This document shows, in pieces, positions 50,216 to 61,912 of a DNA stretch of 64,000 bases. The stretch's first letter is position 1. The number at the start of each line of letters is the position of its first letter. The translations under genes were made by a program, and so were the position numbers. The stretch lies in contig OZ234499.1 in the NCBI GenBank assembly GCA_965153455.1, positions 16,736,271 through 16,800,270 on the forward strand. The letters are read 5' to 3'. Below the pieces are notes generated by a model, which worked only from the letters and a program-made list of their open reading frames with translations, searched no databases and was not told the DNA's origin. This DNA is from Sphagnum compactum. Its lineage: Eukaryota; Bryophyta; Sphagnopsida; Sphagnales.

Positions 50216-51439
50216 AATTATGGCCATGTAGGATCAATGTGAGCCTAGACTTTGGAATCGATTGCATGCCAAACCAACCTACCATGACTTTTGTTGTCAT
50301 AGTGCCTCCTCATTAATTCTAAAAGGTTAGGAGTCCTGAACGTTATCTTCATCTTAAGGATTAATGGAAAAATGGTTCAACATTTGTTTTAAAGATTTTA
50401 TTATGCTCAAGCACATACTAAGGATTTACCACAAATATGACATTCTTTTGTTTCACTAAGTTAGCCTTACAAAACAACACACAATTATTCTTACAACCAT
50501 AGGGCAAGATTTTGAACTAATATTTTGACCTCATAATGTGACCCAAGTAGATTGTTAAATTTTAATCCAAGAATCGAATTATGTACCAACAACATCTCAT
50601 CCACAAATGCATTAGTGATTCAATGAGTTGCACATGTATTCAATAACATCAATGTTTTATTGATCTATTAAGCACCCCTTATGTATAAATGCAACTTGAA
50701 TTTTGTTGTTAATTTTAGGCAATGAGATTTGTATCTTCTAGCATGAAGCATCTATCTTCTTTTTGCTTCATTTGAACCTTTTATAGTGATGTCTTATTTT
50801 ATAATAGTCCCAATATTGAAAATATCTTCTTTGGTTTGATTCTTAGTTTCCTTTATGGATTCATTCATGATTGTATCACATGCATGCTAGGTATTATTGG
50901 AAGCCTTTGCCATCTAAATTTTCAATTCAACATTATCATTGATGACCTTTAATGCAATTGTAAGCCCACATTAGGATCATGAAATGGGGTTATAGAAGTA
51001 TCATGCCCCCCCATTAGTCTAGTTTTTTTCAAAAGAATCAAATGACCATGCATTTTACAATAAATGTGAATAAGCTCAAGATTAATTACTAACTATGCCA
51101 TAGCAAATCTACCAATTACAATAACTTGATTTTATTAGTTGTTGCCCAACATTGGCATAGATTTGAATCATTGTCATTTATTGTCACGTTCTAGTTACAA
51201 TATGTGAATTTAGCTAGTTGCTACCATAATTACTATAGTCATGTAAGTACGGTATTTTAAGTTTGGACAACCCAAAGATGACAAGGAAATAGGGTTGAAA
51301 GTTTAATTAGTAAGGCATAAATTCTAAACCTCAATTTGTTTGAAGATGGAACATTAAATTTGGCCCTTATGCGTTAGTAGGGTGCACAGATGGCTAGTTA
51401 CACCTCCCAATGTCCCCATTTAATGAATTACATAGAAAC

Positions 51440-51690
51440 AATGATTTCAAAAGTACAAATCAAAGTACAAATCAATATTTCTTATAGGTCCAAGTTTGGC
51501 ACATTGTAAAATAAGGTCGCACCCAAATTGAATAAGGTGTTGCTGGACCACCTTCCTTGAATAAATTTTGCTTCCATGGAAAAAGTTGCAATTGTAAACC
51601 ATCTTTGTAAGCCTATTGGAAAATGACATACACATCCTCTTTTCAGCAAAGCTTTTCATCTCTAACATGTAGTCAAGTTGCAAGGTTCAA
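51440..51690 (-). mobile_element. Possible N-terminal transposase-associated domain of the same CACTA relic
   Basis: The minus strand reads NCNFFHGSKIYSRKVVQQHL and then IQFGCDL. This is reminiscent of the transposase-associated domain that precedes TNP2 in CACTA elements (a conserved pattern of ...V..HL...G). It is upstream of the TNP2 relic in the correct orientation and at a plausible distance. The expected cysteines are poorly kept, so this is tentative. Confidence 0.3.
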
Positions 51691-54600
51691 AGGCCCATTT
51701 ACTCAAAATGAACACATTTAAACCTTATCAAATCTTGTGATGTGACATCACAAGAAGATGAATTAAATGATGAAGGTCTACATCAATAGACTTGAAGGTA
51801 GTAAACTTCACTCATATCTACAACAATAAGCACAAATATGAACTTGGCAATAATATAAAGTTTATTGCCTAGATTCATAATGATTTACAATTTACAATTT
51901 ATAGTGCCTTCCCCTTCATCCTACAACTTTGGAAATCTATAGTTGCATTTATTTGAATAATAGTACCAATTTTGCATTCCTAGACTCTTCAAGTTTATAA
52001 CACATTAGGAATCTTCTTAAATTGTCATTAGATTATATAAAAGGTCCATCTATTGTTTCATGTTTGGGAATAAATAACATGACAAGTTTATCAAATTGAA
52101 GCTAGTACCACACTCTAGAATTAATCTTGGTGCAATAAATTACCTAATCCTAATGTAGGTATATGCTTTAATTGTAAGTTTTTGTGGGATGGTGACAAAC
52201 CATACTACAAAATTTGATGATCATGACAATACCATGTGCCACACCAATGCATGAATGCTAATGTACAATGTGTGGGCATAATTGACATATTTTTTAGAGC
52301 GATTGAATGCATAAATGTGGTGTTAAATATTTAGACTTCAATGTTGTGCATGTTGAAGAATCATGGACATGCCTTGGAATTTTACAATTGTTTCATGGGA
52401 ATTAAGGTGTTTGATGTGTAAAAGCTTCTAACAAGGTCATTTTGAATGTAATGCATGTTGAGCAAAATATATGTGCAATTTGTTCAAATGCCTATTTGGT
52501 GAGAAAGATACAATGGATACTAGGCATGACATGGAAGAGGTTGGTATTTATCCATGGCTATGCTTGTAAAGAAGGGCTTGTTCTTTTATGAAACTTGTTA
52601 CACCATATGTGTTTAGAGTGAATGAGATTGACAACCTTAAACCTTGTTTCATCCATAAGGGCATTAATAGCGTAAGCTAATGCTTTCAAAAAAGTGTTAT
52701 GAAACACGAATTATTGGCCATGAAAAATCATGACCATCATGTGTTGATATAACAAATTTTGTCCATGTGTGTGGAGAACTTGTTTTAATGGTGAATGTAC
52801 ATCATGCTATTATTAGACTTTGAAAGCTTTTCAAACGATATGTGGGAAAGTGTTAAGTCCAAGAGAAATACCTCAATTGAAAATATACATTGTGAAAATA
52901 TTGTGCATGTTTGAAATGTGGTTTCCTACGGGTTTTTTGGCATTATGATTCATTTACTTGTCCATTTAATCAAGGATTTTAACATATTTGGACCAATTGG
53001 TGCAATTGATGTTATCCCATTAAATAGCCTTATTGAAATGTTATTTGTGAAACAAAGGAAAACCAAAGGGGATCATGATTATGCAATATATGTATGATGA
53101 GACATTGGGATTTTGTATTGAATATTTATCATTCTACAAGCACACACACAAGTGGGTTTGGGACCCAAAGGAGGAGAAAACCAATGCAAGTGAAGTTCTT
53201 CAAGGGATGACAAGGAAAAAATAATTGACAAGTAAGGAGGTTAAACAAATTATAAATAAGTGCTCAAAAATTAGTTACAATTAAAAATTTGCTTCAATGA
53301 ATTGTTGGGACCCTTATTTTTCATAGGTAATGATTTCAAGTAGTTTGTATTTGAAGATTAATAAAAAAGGCATGTAAAAATTTGAATATGAATCTACTTA
53401 GTTAATGTCCATACATTATGGAGTATAAGGAACATCATGGATGTTAGGCTTATTCGGAAGTTGACAAAGGGAAACACAATCGTCACATTTGAAATGGTAG
53501 AAGAGGTCACATTGTATGCACATTCCCACCAAAGTTGGTTGGAGATGTACCACCATTTTTGGAGTGGTTACAAGGTTATGCTCGAGATGATATGGATTGC
53601 AACTAATCCATAGACGAAGACATTGTCCATCTTTCACAACCTCCATTTAAAATAGTCTACACATATGGTTCAATGCACATGCTTATATAACAATCATTAT
53701 TGTGTGGACAAAAGAGGAGGTGAATAACACATTACACATGATATTAAAATTGCATCTTTGTTCATATAGGGTAGTTGTTTGGTTACACATGATCACAATA
53801 TTGTTAATAATGTATATGGGAACCTAAAAGAGATTTTACTCGTCACCTATTCAACCATAAACCACATTTTGTTTCATGGGTCTTGGCCAATTCCATCAAA
53901 CTTGGTTGGGATACAAAATTTGACATGATGGATATATATTTTGACATGTTAATCATGCAAGGAGGCTACCTACGCACTCCCAACCCTATGCCTTCCCCTC
54001 CACAATTTGTCAAGTAAACCTTAGATCTTTATTGAGTTTCATTTGTTGCGATAGTTTAAAGGCATTGTTATGATCTTTCCACCATAGTAACTTGGTGATT
54101 TACAATCATTGTTATTCATATTTATTGAATGATATAATGAAACATTAACTTCTTCAATAAAAGCTATAGCTCCCAACAAGGAATCATCATTGTTGGGTGC
54201 TAAAAGAGAAAGACTTTCTTTAGCCAACTAGAGTTCAAATGCTTGAAAACTTTCACCAAAAGAGGTATTAACACTTGTTGATCATATTTTTCAACAAGTA
54301 TTGCCATCTTATATTATATCCCTATTTACATATCCACGATATATTGAAGGCCTTTAAAATGAGGATTTATTTGAAGAGCACACATATTGCGGGCAATGGT
54401 CGCATTGAAGGTCATTCTAAATGGAAGAAAAATGTCCAACACCTTGATAATCTCAAGCTCCATATAAGCATATTACAAAAAAATTAACTTTTGATTAAAA
54501 TTTTCACATGTTCAGAAATCATGGACTTATTGCTTCTTGATTTTGATATTCCATAAAATCTATTACCAATGGAAAAATTAACAAATATTTTTTTTATAAT

Positions 54601-56559
54601 AACCAATAATTAGTGATTTGGTTTAGAATGCATTATTTTGTACCACAAGGCTTAAGTTTTGTAATAATTTTTATTGTTGCAATTGCTTAAGTTGAATTTG
54701 AGGTTAAACCTAATGGTACATGAGCTTGCAACTCGAAGGTTTTTCAATTATACCATAAGATTTTGGCTATAAAACATTCAAAGGTCTCCTAAAATGAAAC
54801 AACCTTCAAAGCAAATTGAGTTTTGATTGGTGTCTTTAATTTCCTCGGCCTCAAGCTAATTTTTTTGCATGTTAATTTCCATTCTTGCTTCCCCTTTCCT
54901 TAATTTCTTTTTCCATGTTATGAATTTTTTTGTAAGGCATTTTGAGCCTCAACTATGCTCATTTATATCATCCAGTGCCGATTTTAATATCGGTTGTGAC
55001 ATGCCTTAAACATTACATGGCCAAAACCATGTGCCACCAAAGGAGTAAAGGAAATTGTAGTGGTGGACAAGATATAACATTTGTCAATGTAGAAGCAAGT
55101 GTGTTTGTTGGAACATCCTTCACATAAGTTACGATCTTGTTTTTATTTGTGAGTTGATAATTAATCAAAAGAAATTTCACTCTTTCAATTAATGTTTCTC
55201 AAAAGGTGTTGGAAGCCTTAAATAATCCTATGTAACATTGTAAGGCACTCCTTCATCATTAACAAAATTGATCACAAGTGAAATATATCAATTCAATATT
55301 AGACATCCAAAGGTAAAACAATGGATAGAAATTCATACTATTCTATCACCTTCAATAACATAGTTGAGATATGTGCTCAAACAACTTGCTTGTTCAACAT
55401 AAATTTGACTTTATGATATTGTCACATCATAAGGCACCATGGCTTGCAACCAAGGATTTTCAACCATTAACATAAGCACATTGTACCCTTATAATCAACG
55501 ATCGACTAGGGTCATTGGACATGTAAGAGTTTTGGCTTAAAAAAACTTCAACATATTTTGCTGTAGTTTGTAGGAGCCAATGTGTTCCTCCTTTTCCTTT
55601 TCTCTCAACTGCTTCCAACTTCATTTGTCATTTTCTTTTGTTCTTTGTACCAAACTAACACAAACATGACACGTTCATTAGCAATGTGTTTTTTCATGTT
55701 TGAAGTGCCATATGAAAAATTGTAAAGAGTGCATCATGTTGTTGCTATTAGACATTTGACCTATAGAATGGCACATCATGCAACTCATGTACTTTAAATA
55801 ACTTGGATTTTGACATTTTAGTTATATTGTTGAATGTGTAGAATGCCCAAGTAGGTGTGGTTTGGTTATGGGTATGCCAAAACTTTTGATTTTTATGTGA
55901 CTTCAAAAATTGAACATTTCAAGATTCTTCTTGCTCAACATTGACTTCCTCATTCATTATTTTTGTGATATGTGGTTCGTCCATAATGGTGATGCGTTGG
56001 TACATTGATTTATTGGTGACTAGTAATGATAAGGTATTATGTCTCCCATGTAGGTGTTCTAACATCAAGACTATAATGAGTATTTAAATCCATAACATTG
56101 TACCGAAACATGAAAACCAAAGATGTGAAACTTCACAAAACCATAGTAGACACCTGACCTTCATCCCATGCAAATGATTACAAGGATAATGACAACAATG
56201 AGAAAGTTTCACAATAACAAAACTAACCATTAAACTAACATGATCACAATAACATGAAGATGCATCTTTGCTTTAATTGTATTGTTCATTGCTTGTGACA
56301 TAGATTGAAAATATGAATATTAAAGTAAATCAAAACCCACAAATGAAAGTTGGAATTGATAGTTCAACAACTTACACAATCTAAGGTCTTATCAACAAGC
56401 TTGGGCAACAATTGCATTGAATTTGGAAGGAGATATTGGACAACAAAAATTGTAATCATATTCTAATTGACAAGCCACCATTGCTTTTAACATTCACATG
56501 TTAAAACAAGAAGTCATAATAGTGGCTCGAAAGGATTGATGCAAGAGGAACAACCTACA
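51691..56559. other. No gene recognised; AT-rich
   Basis: Every frame is interrupted. A minus-strand frame at 53416-53646 has a Cys-containing phrase (CIQCDLFYHFKCDDC), but no matching domain is recognised. Transposon debris is likely, given the CACTA relic next to it. Confidence 0.45.
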
Positions 56560-56725
56560 TTAAAACCTTGGGGTTACCCCAAGGGTGATGGATCACTTCA
56601 ATGTTATAGCCCTTGTTTAAGATCTTAAAACCTCAAAAAAGGTTTTAGGTTCAAACCTAGTGGTGTGTAGGTGCTTTCCCACCAAGCTTGATTTGGGGGT
56701 GCTAACAACTTGTTGGTCAGGTTTT
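56560..56725 (+). mobile_element. SINE-like element, copy 1
   Basis: The sequence contains ggttcaaacct (56648-56658), close to the RNA polymerase III B box of tRNA genes (GGTTCGANNCC). It is followed by tagtggtgtgtaggtg and, after about 50 bp, ttgggggtgctaacaa. The same series appears in copy 2 at 58500-58660. A tRNA-derived SINE is the simplest reading. A clear A box and target duplication were not identified. Confidence 0.4.
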
Positions 56726-58020
56726 TTTGTGTTTCAAAAAGAAAGAAAGCTTGGGGTTGCATAATCACTTTATTTTATAAACCTTATCATTAAGTTAGTT
56801 TGGTTGTTGATTGTATTGCATGTCACATTAGGTTAGTTTGCTCATCAATTTTATTTTGTAAAACATGTACTAGAAATATATTGATATTAGGCCAAGTATA
56901 TGTTCATCAGATACGTATGTTGATACCATTGTTGATACTAAGGGTCAACCTATATACCAAACCAACATTGGTTCCTATGTGGAACCTCTTTTATAAGGCC
57001 CATTTTATAGAACATAACCCAATTTAGTGGCAAAAAGAATGTGCCCTATGGGGTGAGTCCTTTTGCACATTCTACCTTTTATAAAGCCCTTGTAGTAGCC
57101 TTAGTTTTACCAAGGGTTCACCTTCAAATTTTTGCAAGTAAAACTTTCTTGCACCATAACCTATCATGACTCGTGATAGAAAATGTGAAGTATGGGATTA
57201 GGGATAGGCTTTAAAATTGAAGTACTTTGACCCCATGGGTGATAGCTCATTAGTATAGTTTAAAATCTCCACTAAGGTTAAACTGTAAAATTGAAACACA
57301 TGGCCAAAGGCCTAAGTGGCAAAGCTAAGAAAAAGGAAAGGGTTGTTAAGACTTGGAAAAAATACACACAACATGGAAATCCTAGTTATGGGCATAAAAA
57401 TAGACACCATTAAGAGTAGGAGGAATGGGACCCACGTAAGTGGAAAACCACTCATGCAGATTGTCCTTGGAGAAAGGGCCCATTATGGCCATGGGTTGTT
57501 CAAGGTCCAAGGACCTAGAATTAATAATGGGGTCAAAATAAGGCATTGATTGGCCTTTTCCTTTTTTCACATGTTTGTTTTCTTGTTCATTGTGAGTGTC
57601 GTCTTGCTCCTCCTTGTGAGCTTCCGAATGTTCTTCCTCATGCTCACCATTCTCCCCTTATTATTCTTTGTGTTCTCCATCTTGATCCTCCCCTTCACCA
57701 TCTTGCTCGATTTTTGTTTTTGGTGAGATATGTGTGTACTTGGCTCTAATTTTTTGTGCAATATGTGTTTTTCAAGAGCGATGCTCTAAAGGGGTCTGTT
57801 CGGTTAAAAGGTTCACCATCTCCTTGTGCAAGTGTGTCGAAATCTGTTAGCAGAGATTGGTTGAGGATGGTAGAGTCCACTCAAAAGAGGGTTGTCAAGT
57901 TCAAAAGGAGTTGGAAGTGAGGAAGATAAGGAAGTCTATCAAAGTTGTAGTTCTACTAATAAAGTAGGGGGTTGAGAGCTTGAAGTGCGGATGGTACGAG
58001 AGAGGTTTATTGATAGAGGG

Positions 58021-58220
58021 CTCCAAATTGGAGTGTTGGGAAAAGGATTGGGGGAGGTTCTAAGCTACATTTAGTAAGAGGGTGTCTATGGCAATTTCTA
58101 GGGGTTTCTTCACTAGTTGTCTCCAAATTGGAGTGTTGGGAAAAGGATTGGGGGAGGTTCTAAGCTACATTTAGTAAGAGGATGTCTATGGCAATTTCTA
58201 GGGGTTTCTTCACTAGTTGC
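58021..58220. repeat. Near-perfect 100-bp tandem duplication
   Basis: Copies 58021-58120 and 58121-58220 both begin ctccaaattggagtgttggg. They differ at one position (gggtgtct versus ggatgtct), and the last few bases diverge at the junction with the flank. The unit itself starts with the small palindrome ctccaaattggag. No coding sequence is apparent. Confidence 0.95.
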
Positions 58221-58340
58221 CGTGTTTTTTTCTTCAATGTCTAAGGATGGTGAGCATGTAAGAAGCTGCATTGGTTGGATGTTGAGGCAAGAAGCTCAGG
58301 GAAGGGTGAGATTCCATTTGATTGAACATTGAAAAGATGC

Positions 58341-58341
<1 letters not shown>

Positions 58342-58373
<32 letters not shown>
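58342..58373 (+). repeat. 32-base poly-A tract
   Basis: An uninterrupted A run follows the 100-bp duplication and precedes the second SINE-like copy. It may be the tail of a retroposed sequence inserted from the left. Confidence 0.8.
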
Positions 58374-58377
<4 letters not shown>

Positions 58378-58499
58378 TCGGTTGTCCATGTAGTGATCAT
58401 TTTTGTCTCAAGATGTAGTATTCTTTTAGGACTTCTGGAGTGTTGTCTTATATCTCTCCACGCTTCCCTCCTTGTTATAACAATTATTTGCCGGCTTCC

Positions 58500-58660
58500 A
58501 AACAAGGCTTTTTGAGTAACCGAAGAGTTAAAGCACCCTTTTGGGGACCCTGGGACCAGGAAGGTCCTGGGTTCAATACCGGTGGTGTGCAGGTGAAATT
58601 CTTGAAGGCCCTCTGCCACTGAGCTTTTTCTTACTTGGGGTTGCCAACAGCTCTCTCAAG
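58500..58660 (+). mobile_element. SINE-like element, copy 2
   Basis: It carries the B-box-like ggttcaatacc (58570-58580), then ggtggtgtgcaggtg and, further on, ttggggttgccaacag. These parallel copy 1 at 56560-56725 in order and spacing. The copies differ at many positions, so they are old members of one family. Confidence 0.4.
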
Positions 58661-58780
58661 ACTTTTGTGACGTGGCTAGCCTCTAACTGGCCCACAACAG
58701 TGCTAGAGTTGATGATGTGGCGCAAAATTCGTGGCCAGAGTTTGATGACATGGCGTATTAGGGTAATAATGTGAGAGAAC

Positions 58781-59060
58781 TTGTGGCAATTGTCCAGAAC
58801 GAGGTGACGAAAAAGCTGGCTGGTTGTGATGTGGCAGGAACAACGTTACAAAAAATAGCTGACCGGGTTATGAGCTATGACGTGTGGGGGAACGAGGTTA
58901 CAAAACAGCTGACTGGGTTTATTGACGTGGCAGGAACGAGGTGATGAAATAGCTGACTAGGTTATGAGTTAAGATGTGGGGGAACAAGGTTAGAAAACAG
59001 CTGACTGGGTTTATTGACGTGGCAGGAACGAGGTGACGAAATAGCTGACTGGGTTGTGTC
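58781..59060 (+). promoter_or_regulatory. Tandem array with repeated TGACGTGG boxes upstream of membrin
   Basis: A unit of about 43-52 bp, of the form tgacgtggcaggaacgaggt followed by tgacgaaatagctgactggg and a short AT-containing spacer, is repeated about five times (starts near 58827, 58878, 58923, 58972 and 59015), with a weaker copy from 58781. Neighbouring units alternate, giving a higher-order period of 92-96 bp. Exact TGACGTGG occurs at 58923 and 59015, plus one outside the array at 58668; variants tgatgtgg and tgacgtgt occur at other unit starts. TGACGTGG is an ACGT-core bZIP site (hexamer/ABRE class) and matches the UPRE form TGACGTGR bound by stress bZIPs. The array ends about 965 bp before the membrin ATG. 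Regulation is inferred. Confidence 0.6.
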
Positions 59061-59363
59061 GTCGGTGTTGTATCCGAGGTGACGATATATGGAAGACACC
59101 TCGGATTGATTTGGGACCTGGAAAGGAGGAGGAAGGTGGAAGACGAAGGCTTCTGAGAAGAGGGAGAGGAGAGAGAGAGCCTTGCAGCGCAAGACTTGTT
59201 GATGGCGATGAGCGGGAATTCAAAAGCTGCGATCGACCGGAGGTCTGGAGGTGTACAGATCTCACTTCTCTGCTGCTGCTGTAACAACAAGCTTCTTCTT
59301 GTATGTGAATATAAAATCCGTTCGTTATCTGCAGAGTTGCTGAAAGCCGTTTTCAAGCTGCAG

Positions 59364-59896
59364 GTAAAGCTTGAAAACTCCCGTTCTTTTTTCCGTCTCT
59401 GCAACTCCCTTTTTCTTTTACTTCCGGAATCTCCCTCCCCCATCTGACTAGAATTCCAGGCGCAGATCGTGGATCTTCATCACGCAGGGGAAGTACGTAC
59501 TACCTTTGTATGAATTTTTGTGTATTAGGGTTTTCCTGCTTGTTTTCTTAGAAGAAAAGGAGAAATGGTTTGCATTGGGGCTTCTGTGTGCTGTAACTGC
59601 ACCTGCGGGGTTTGTTAGTTGAGTTTTCAGGGAGTTGAAATGTGGTAGGATGCTGATTGTATCAGATCTGGAAACATTGGGCCGGTTACAGGGATGCTGA
59701 TCTAAGATCTTTTGACATTGGATGCATGATTCCCCTTCGTTGCACTAGAACCTGGAGGTTACAATTGCAGAAAGAGTAAGAGAATTCTTGTCAAGTTCCT
59801 TGAGCAGCACTGTATGACTCTCTGTGTGTTTTTCTCAACTTTTTTTTCTTATTCTAATCAGTTTGCTGATGTGTTTCTTTTGTTTGTCTCCAGCAG
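59364..59896 (+). other. Probable leader intron of membrin
   Basis: The donor is ctgcag/gtaaagc at 59364 and the acceptor is ttgtctccagcag/actc (59896, or three bases earlier). The interval is T-rich and contains ttagggttt. An upstream reading frame starting at 59202 runs exactly to the donor in phase 0 and stops seven codons into the next exon. No transcript confirms this intron. Confidence 0.5.
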
Positions 59897-60023
59897 ACTC
59901 ACAAGGAATCTCAGATCTAAATTGTATTCTCTGCGTGCAAGGGACCGAGTAAAGGGGAGCATGTTTCTTCTTTGATTGAGTTTGTTTGATGATATCGTGA
60001 CTTAAGGATCAGCAAGCAGCAGC

Positions 60024-60722
60024 ATGGCAGCCACACTATCTGAGGTGTATGCTCAGGCTCGCCATACATTGCTACAGGTCCGTGATGGGCTGGAAAGGTT
60101 GGAACGTCTGGAATCATCAGGACAGCAGCCCAGCCCTAGCTTTGGAATATTGGGACAAGAAGGACCAGTGGCGCCAGACCTTGCACAACGAGTGAAGAAT
60201 GAACTAGGGCAGCTGCAAGTGTGGAGCACAGACATGGATCGCTTGTGGAGGCAGCAAATGCCTAAAGGACAACGTGAGCTGTGGAGACGCAAGGTGGAGC
60301 AAGTTGCAGAGGAAGTGGAGGCTTTGAAAGCAGGGCTGGAGAAGCATCAGAACCGCCAGCGGCATCGCCAAATTGAGGCTCAAGAACGTGCTGAACTCTT
60401 CCGACGGACAAGAGGAGATGGTGCTCAGGTCTTACAGGTGTATGACGAGGAGGCGCAGTCAATGCAATCGGTCCGTAACTCTTCACGCATGCTGGATGAT
60501 GCTTTTGCAACTGGGACTGCTGTTCTTGCCCAATTTGCTGTACAACATGACCGTCTCAAGCAAGCTCAGCGCAAAGCATATGATGTGTTGAATACTGTTG
60601 GGCTAGGGAATTCAGTGATGAGAGTGATTGAGAGACGGCAGCTCATGGATAAATGGGTTGCATATGTGGGGATGCTTGTCACCATTATCATTGTCATAGT
60701 CTTCTGGAGATGGACTCACTAG
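60024..60722 (+). CDS. MEMB: Membrin, Golgi Qb-SNARE (MEMB11/12, Bos1 family)
   Basis: Membrin is a Qb-SNARE for fusion of ER-derived vesicles with the Golgi. A single open exon of 232 residues starts MAATLSEVYAQARHTLL at the first good ATG. Residues about 5-105 form the helical regulatory region. The SNARE helix lies at about 140-205, with SSRMLDDAFATGTAVLAQF, then QHDRLKQAQRKAYDVLNTVG. The highly conserved LGNSVMRVIERR leads into the membrane anchor WVAYVGMLVTIIIVIVFWRW (about 211-230), with two residues after it, as expected for a tail-anchored protein. Length and every landmark fit the plant family (about 225-232). There is no break. AATAAA-like hexamers occur soon after the stop (about 60740-60750), although other 3' ends are possible. 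A leader intron and a TGACGTGG array lie upstream. Confidence 0.95.
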   Translation: MAATLSEVYAQARHTLLQVRDGLERLERLESSGQQPSPSFGILGQEGPVAPDLAQRVKNELGQLQVWSTDMDRLWRQQMPKGQRELWRRKVEQVAEEVEALKAGLEKHQNRQRHRQIEAQERAELFRRTRGDGAQVLQVYDEEAQSMQSVRNSSRMLDDAFATGTAVLAQFAVQHDRLKQAQRKAYDVLNTVGLGNSVMRVIERRQLMDKWVAYVGMLVTIIIVIVFWRWTH

Positions 60723-61530
60723 GCACAGGTCTGGAGAAGAATAAAATAAAGGAGTTTTGTCAGCTCTGAAGATATCCAGTTTCATGGCTAGCACAAAACT
60801 CCATGTAAACAATGGCAACCTGTGGTCAAGCTGGAGGTGCTGGTGATTTGGTCGCCATTACAATTTATCAGAGCTGAGGAAACCCTACCCAAAAAACTAA
60901 GGTCTGTACAGATTGAAAGATCCTATACCCCTGAGAGGCACAAGCAGGACTGATTCTTGATCTTCTATGGTCAGAGAGCAAATTTCCAACAATTTTACAT
61001 TTTGTATGTGCATAATTGTTACCTTCAGTGAATTTCTGCTGATTGTGAACAACAGAGGATGGCTATGGCTGTTCTAGAAGTTCTAACTTCTGTGCTGGTA
61101 ATTGGTTCGCAGCATGTTCCACTAACATAGGCTGGTTTCCATCCAGTCTTTCATTAATACTTAGCCACTGTTTAACATTCTTTTGTTGGTACGCTGTTGG
61201 CATCACCAGTCATCAAGAAAGTAACAGCTTTTTACCCAAGTCCAATTGAACTCACAAATGGACATTCAATGGTCTATAGGATGTCAAGCTCTCTCCCAGG
61301 ATCCTTGTGATCAAGTAATGTTTACTTACCAAGGTTTGGGTCCTTTCAAATTGTCCCCTACACAATAGTTAAGATTGAAGATCTTTTGCAAATTTCCAAT
61401 TTAGCATTTTACCAAACTGACAGGTAACCCCTCATAAAATTGGTTGTGTTTTGTTCAATGTCATGCAACTACCAAAAAATGTTATAATTGTGTATTCATA
61501 TCCCTCTTGCTCAAAAAATTTCATTATCAT
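60723..61530. other. Membrin 3' flank; no gene seen
   Basis: Presumed 3' UTR and flank. Only short frames occur and no family motif is present. Confidence 0.4.
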
Positions 61531-61912
61531 ATTCTTGTCAACTTTTGTTGATAAACTTGCAAAAAAAACTTAAAAACATATGAAAAATATTACATTAATA
61601 TTTTTGTCAACTTTTGTTGACACCTTTGTTAAAAAAACCAAAAAACTATATAAAAAATATTACTATAATATTTTTGTCAACTTTTGTTGACACCTTTGTA
61701 AAAAAAACTAAAAAAAAAATCAAAACTATTACTATAATATTCTTGTCAACTTTTGTTGACAACTTTGTAAAAAAAAAAAAGAAGACTATATTAAAAAATT
61801 ACTATGATATTCTTGTCAACTTTTTTGTTGGCAACTTTGTTAAAAAAAGAAAAACAAAAAACTATATAAAAAAATATTACTATAATTTTCTTGTCAACTT
61901 TTGTTGACAACT
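61531..61912. repeat. Six-copy ~70-bp tandem array with palindromic core
   Basis: Each unit contains gtcaacttttgttgac, a hairpin with 6-bp arms, or a one- to few-base variant. Cores start at 61537, 61606, 61676, 61745, 61815 and 61893, so the spacing is 69, 70, 69, 70 and 78. Between cores are A-tracts and a tattactataat-type phrase. Unit 1 (ttgttgat) and unit 5 (ttttttgttggc) have damaged arms. A plus-strand open frame across it is a by-product of the repeat. Confidence 0.95.

Noticed and set aside
58919-59443. 174-codon minus-strand frame with internal repeats
   Set aside because: It is a by-product of the tandem array and leader of membrin on the other strand.
61614-61907. 97-codon repetitive plus-strand frame
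   Set aside because: Created by the 70-bp repeat unit; the encoded Lys/Thr/Ile repeats have no family match.
61537-61908. Cluster of WRKY W-boxes (TTGAC core)
   Set aside because: The cores are followed by A (TTGACA) on both strands, not the C/T required by the canonical W-box.
61531-61912. CRISPR-like array (regular palindromic repeats)
   Set aside because: The spacers are themselves repeated A-rich sequence, the genome is eukaryotic, and no cas genes occur.
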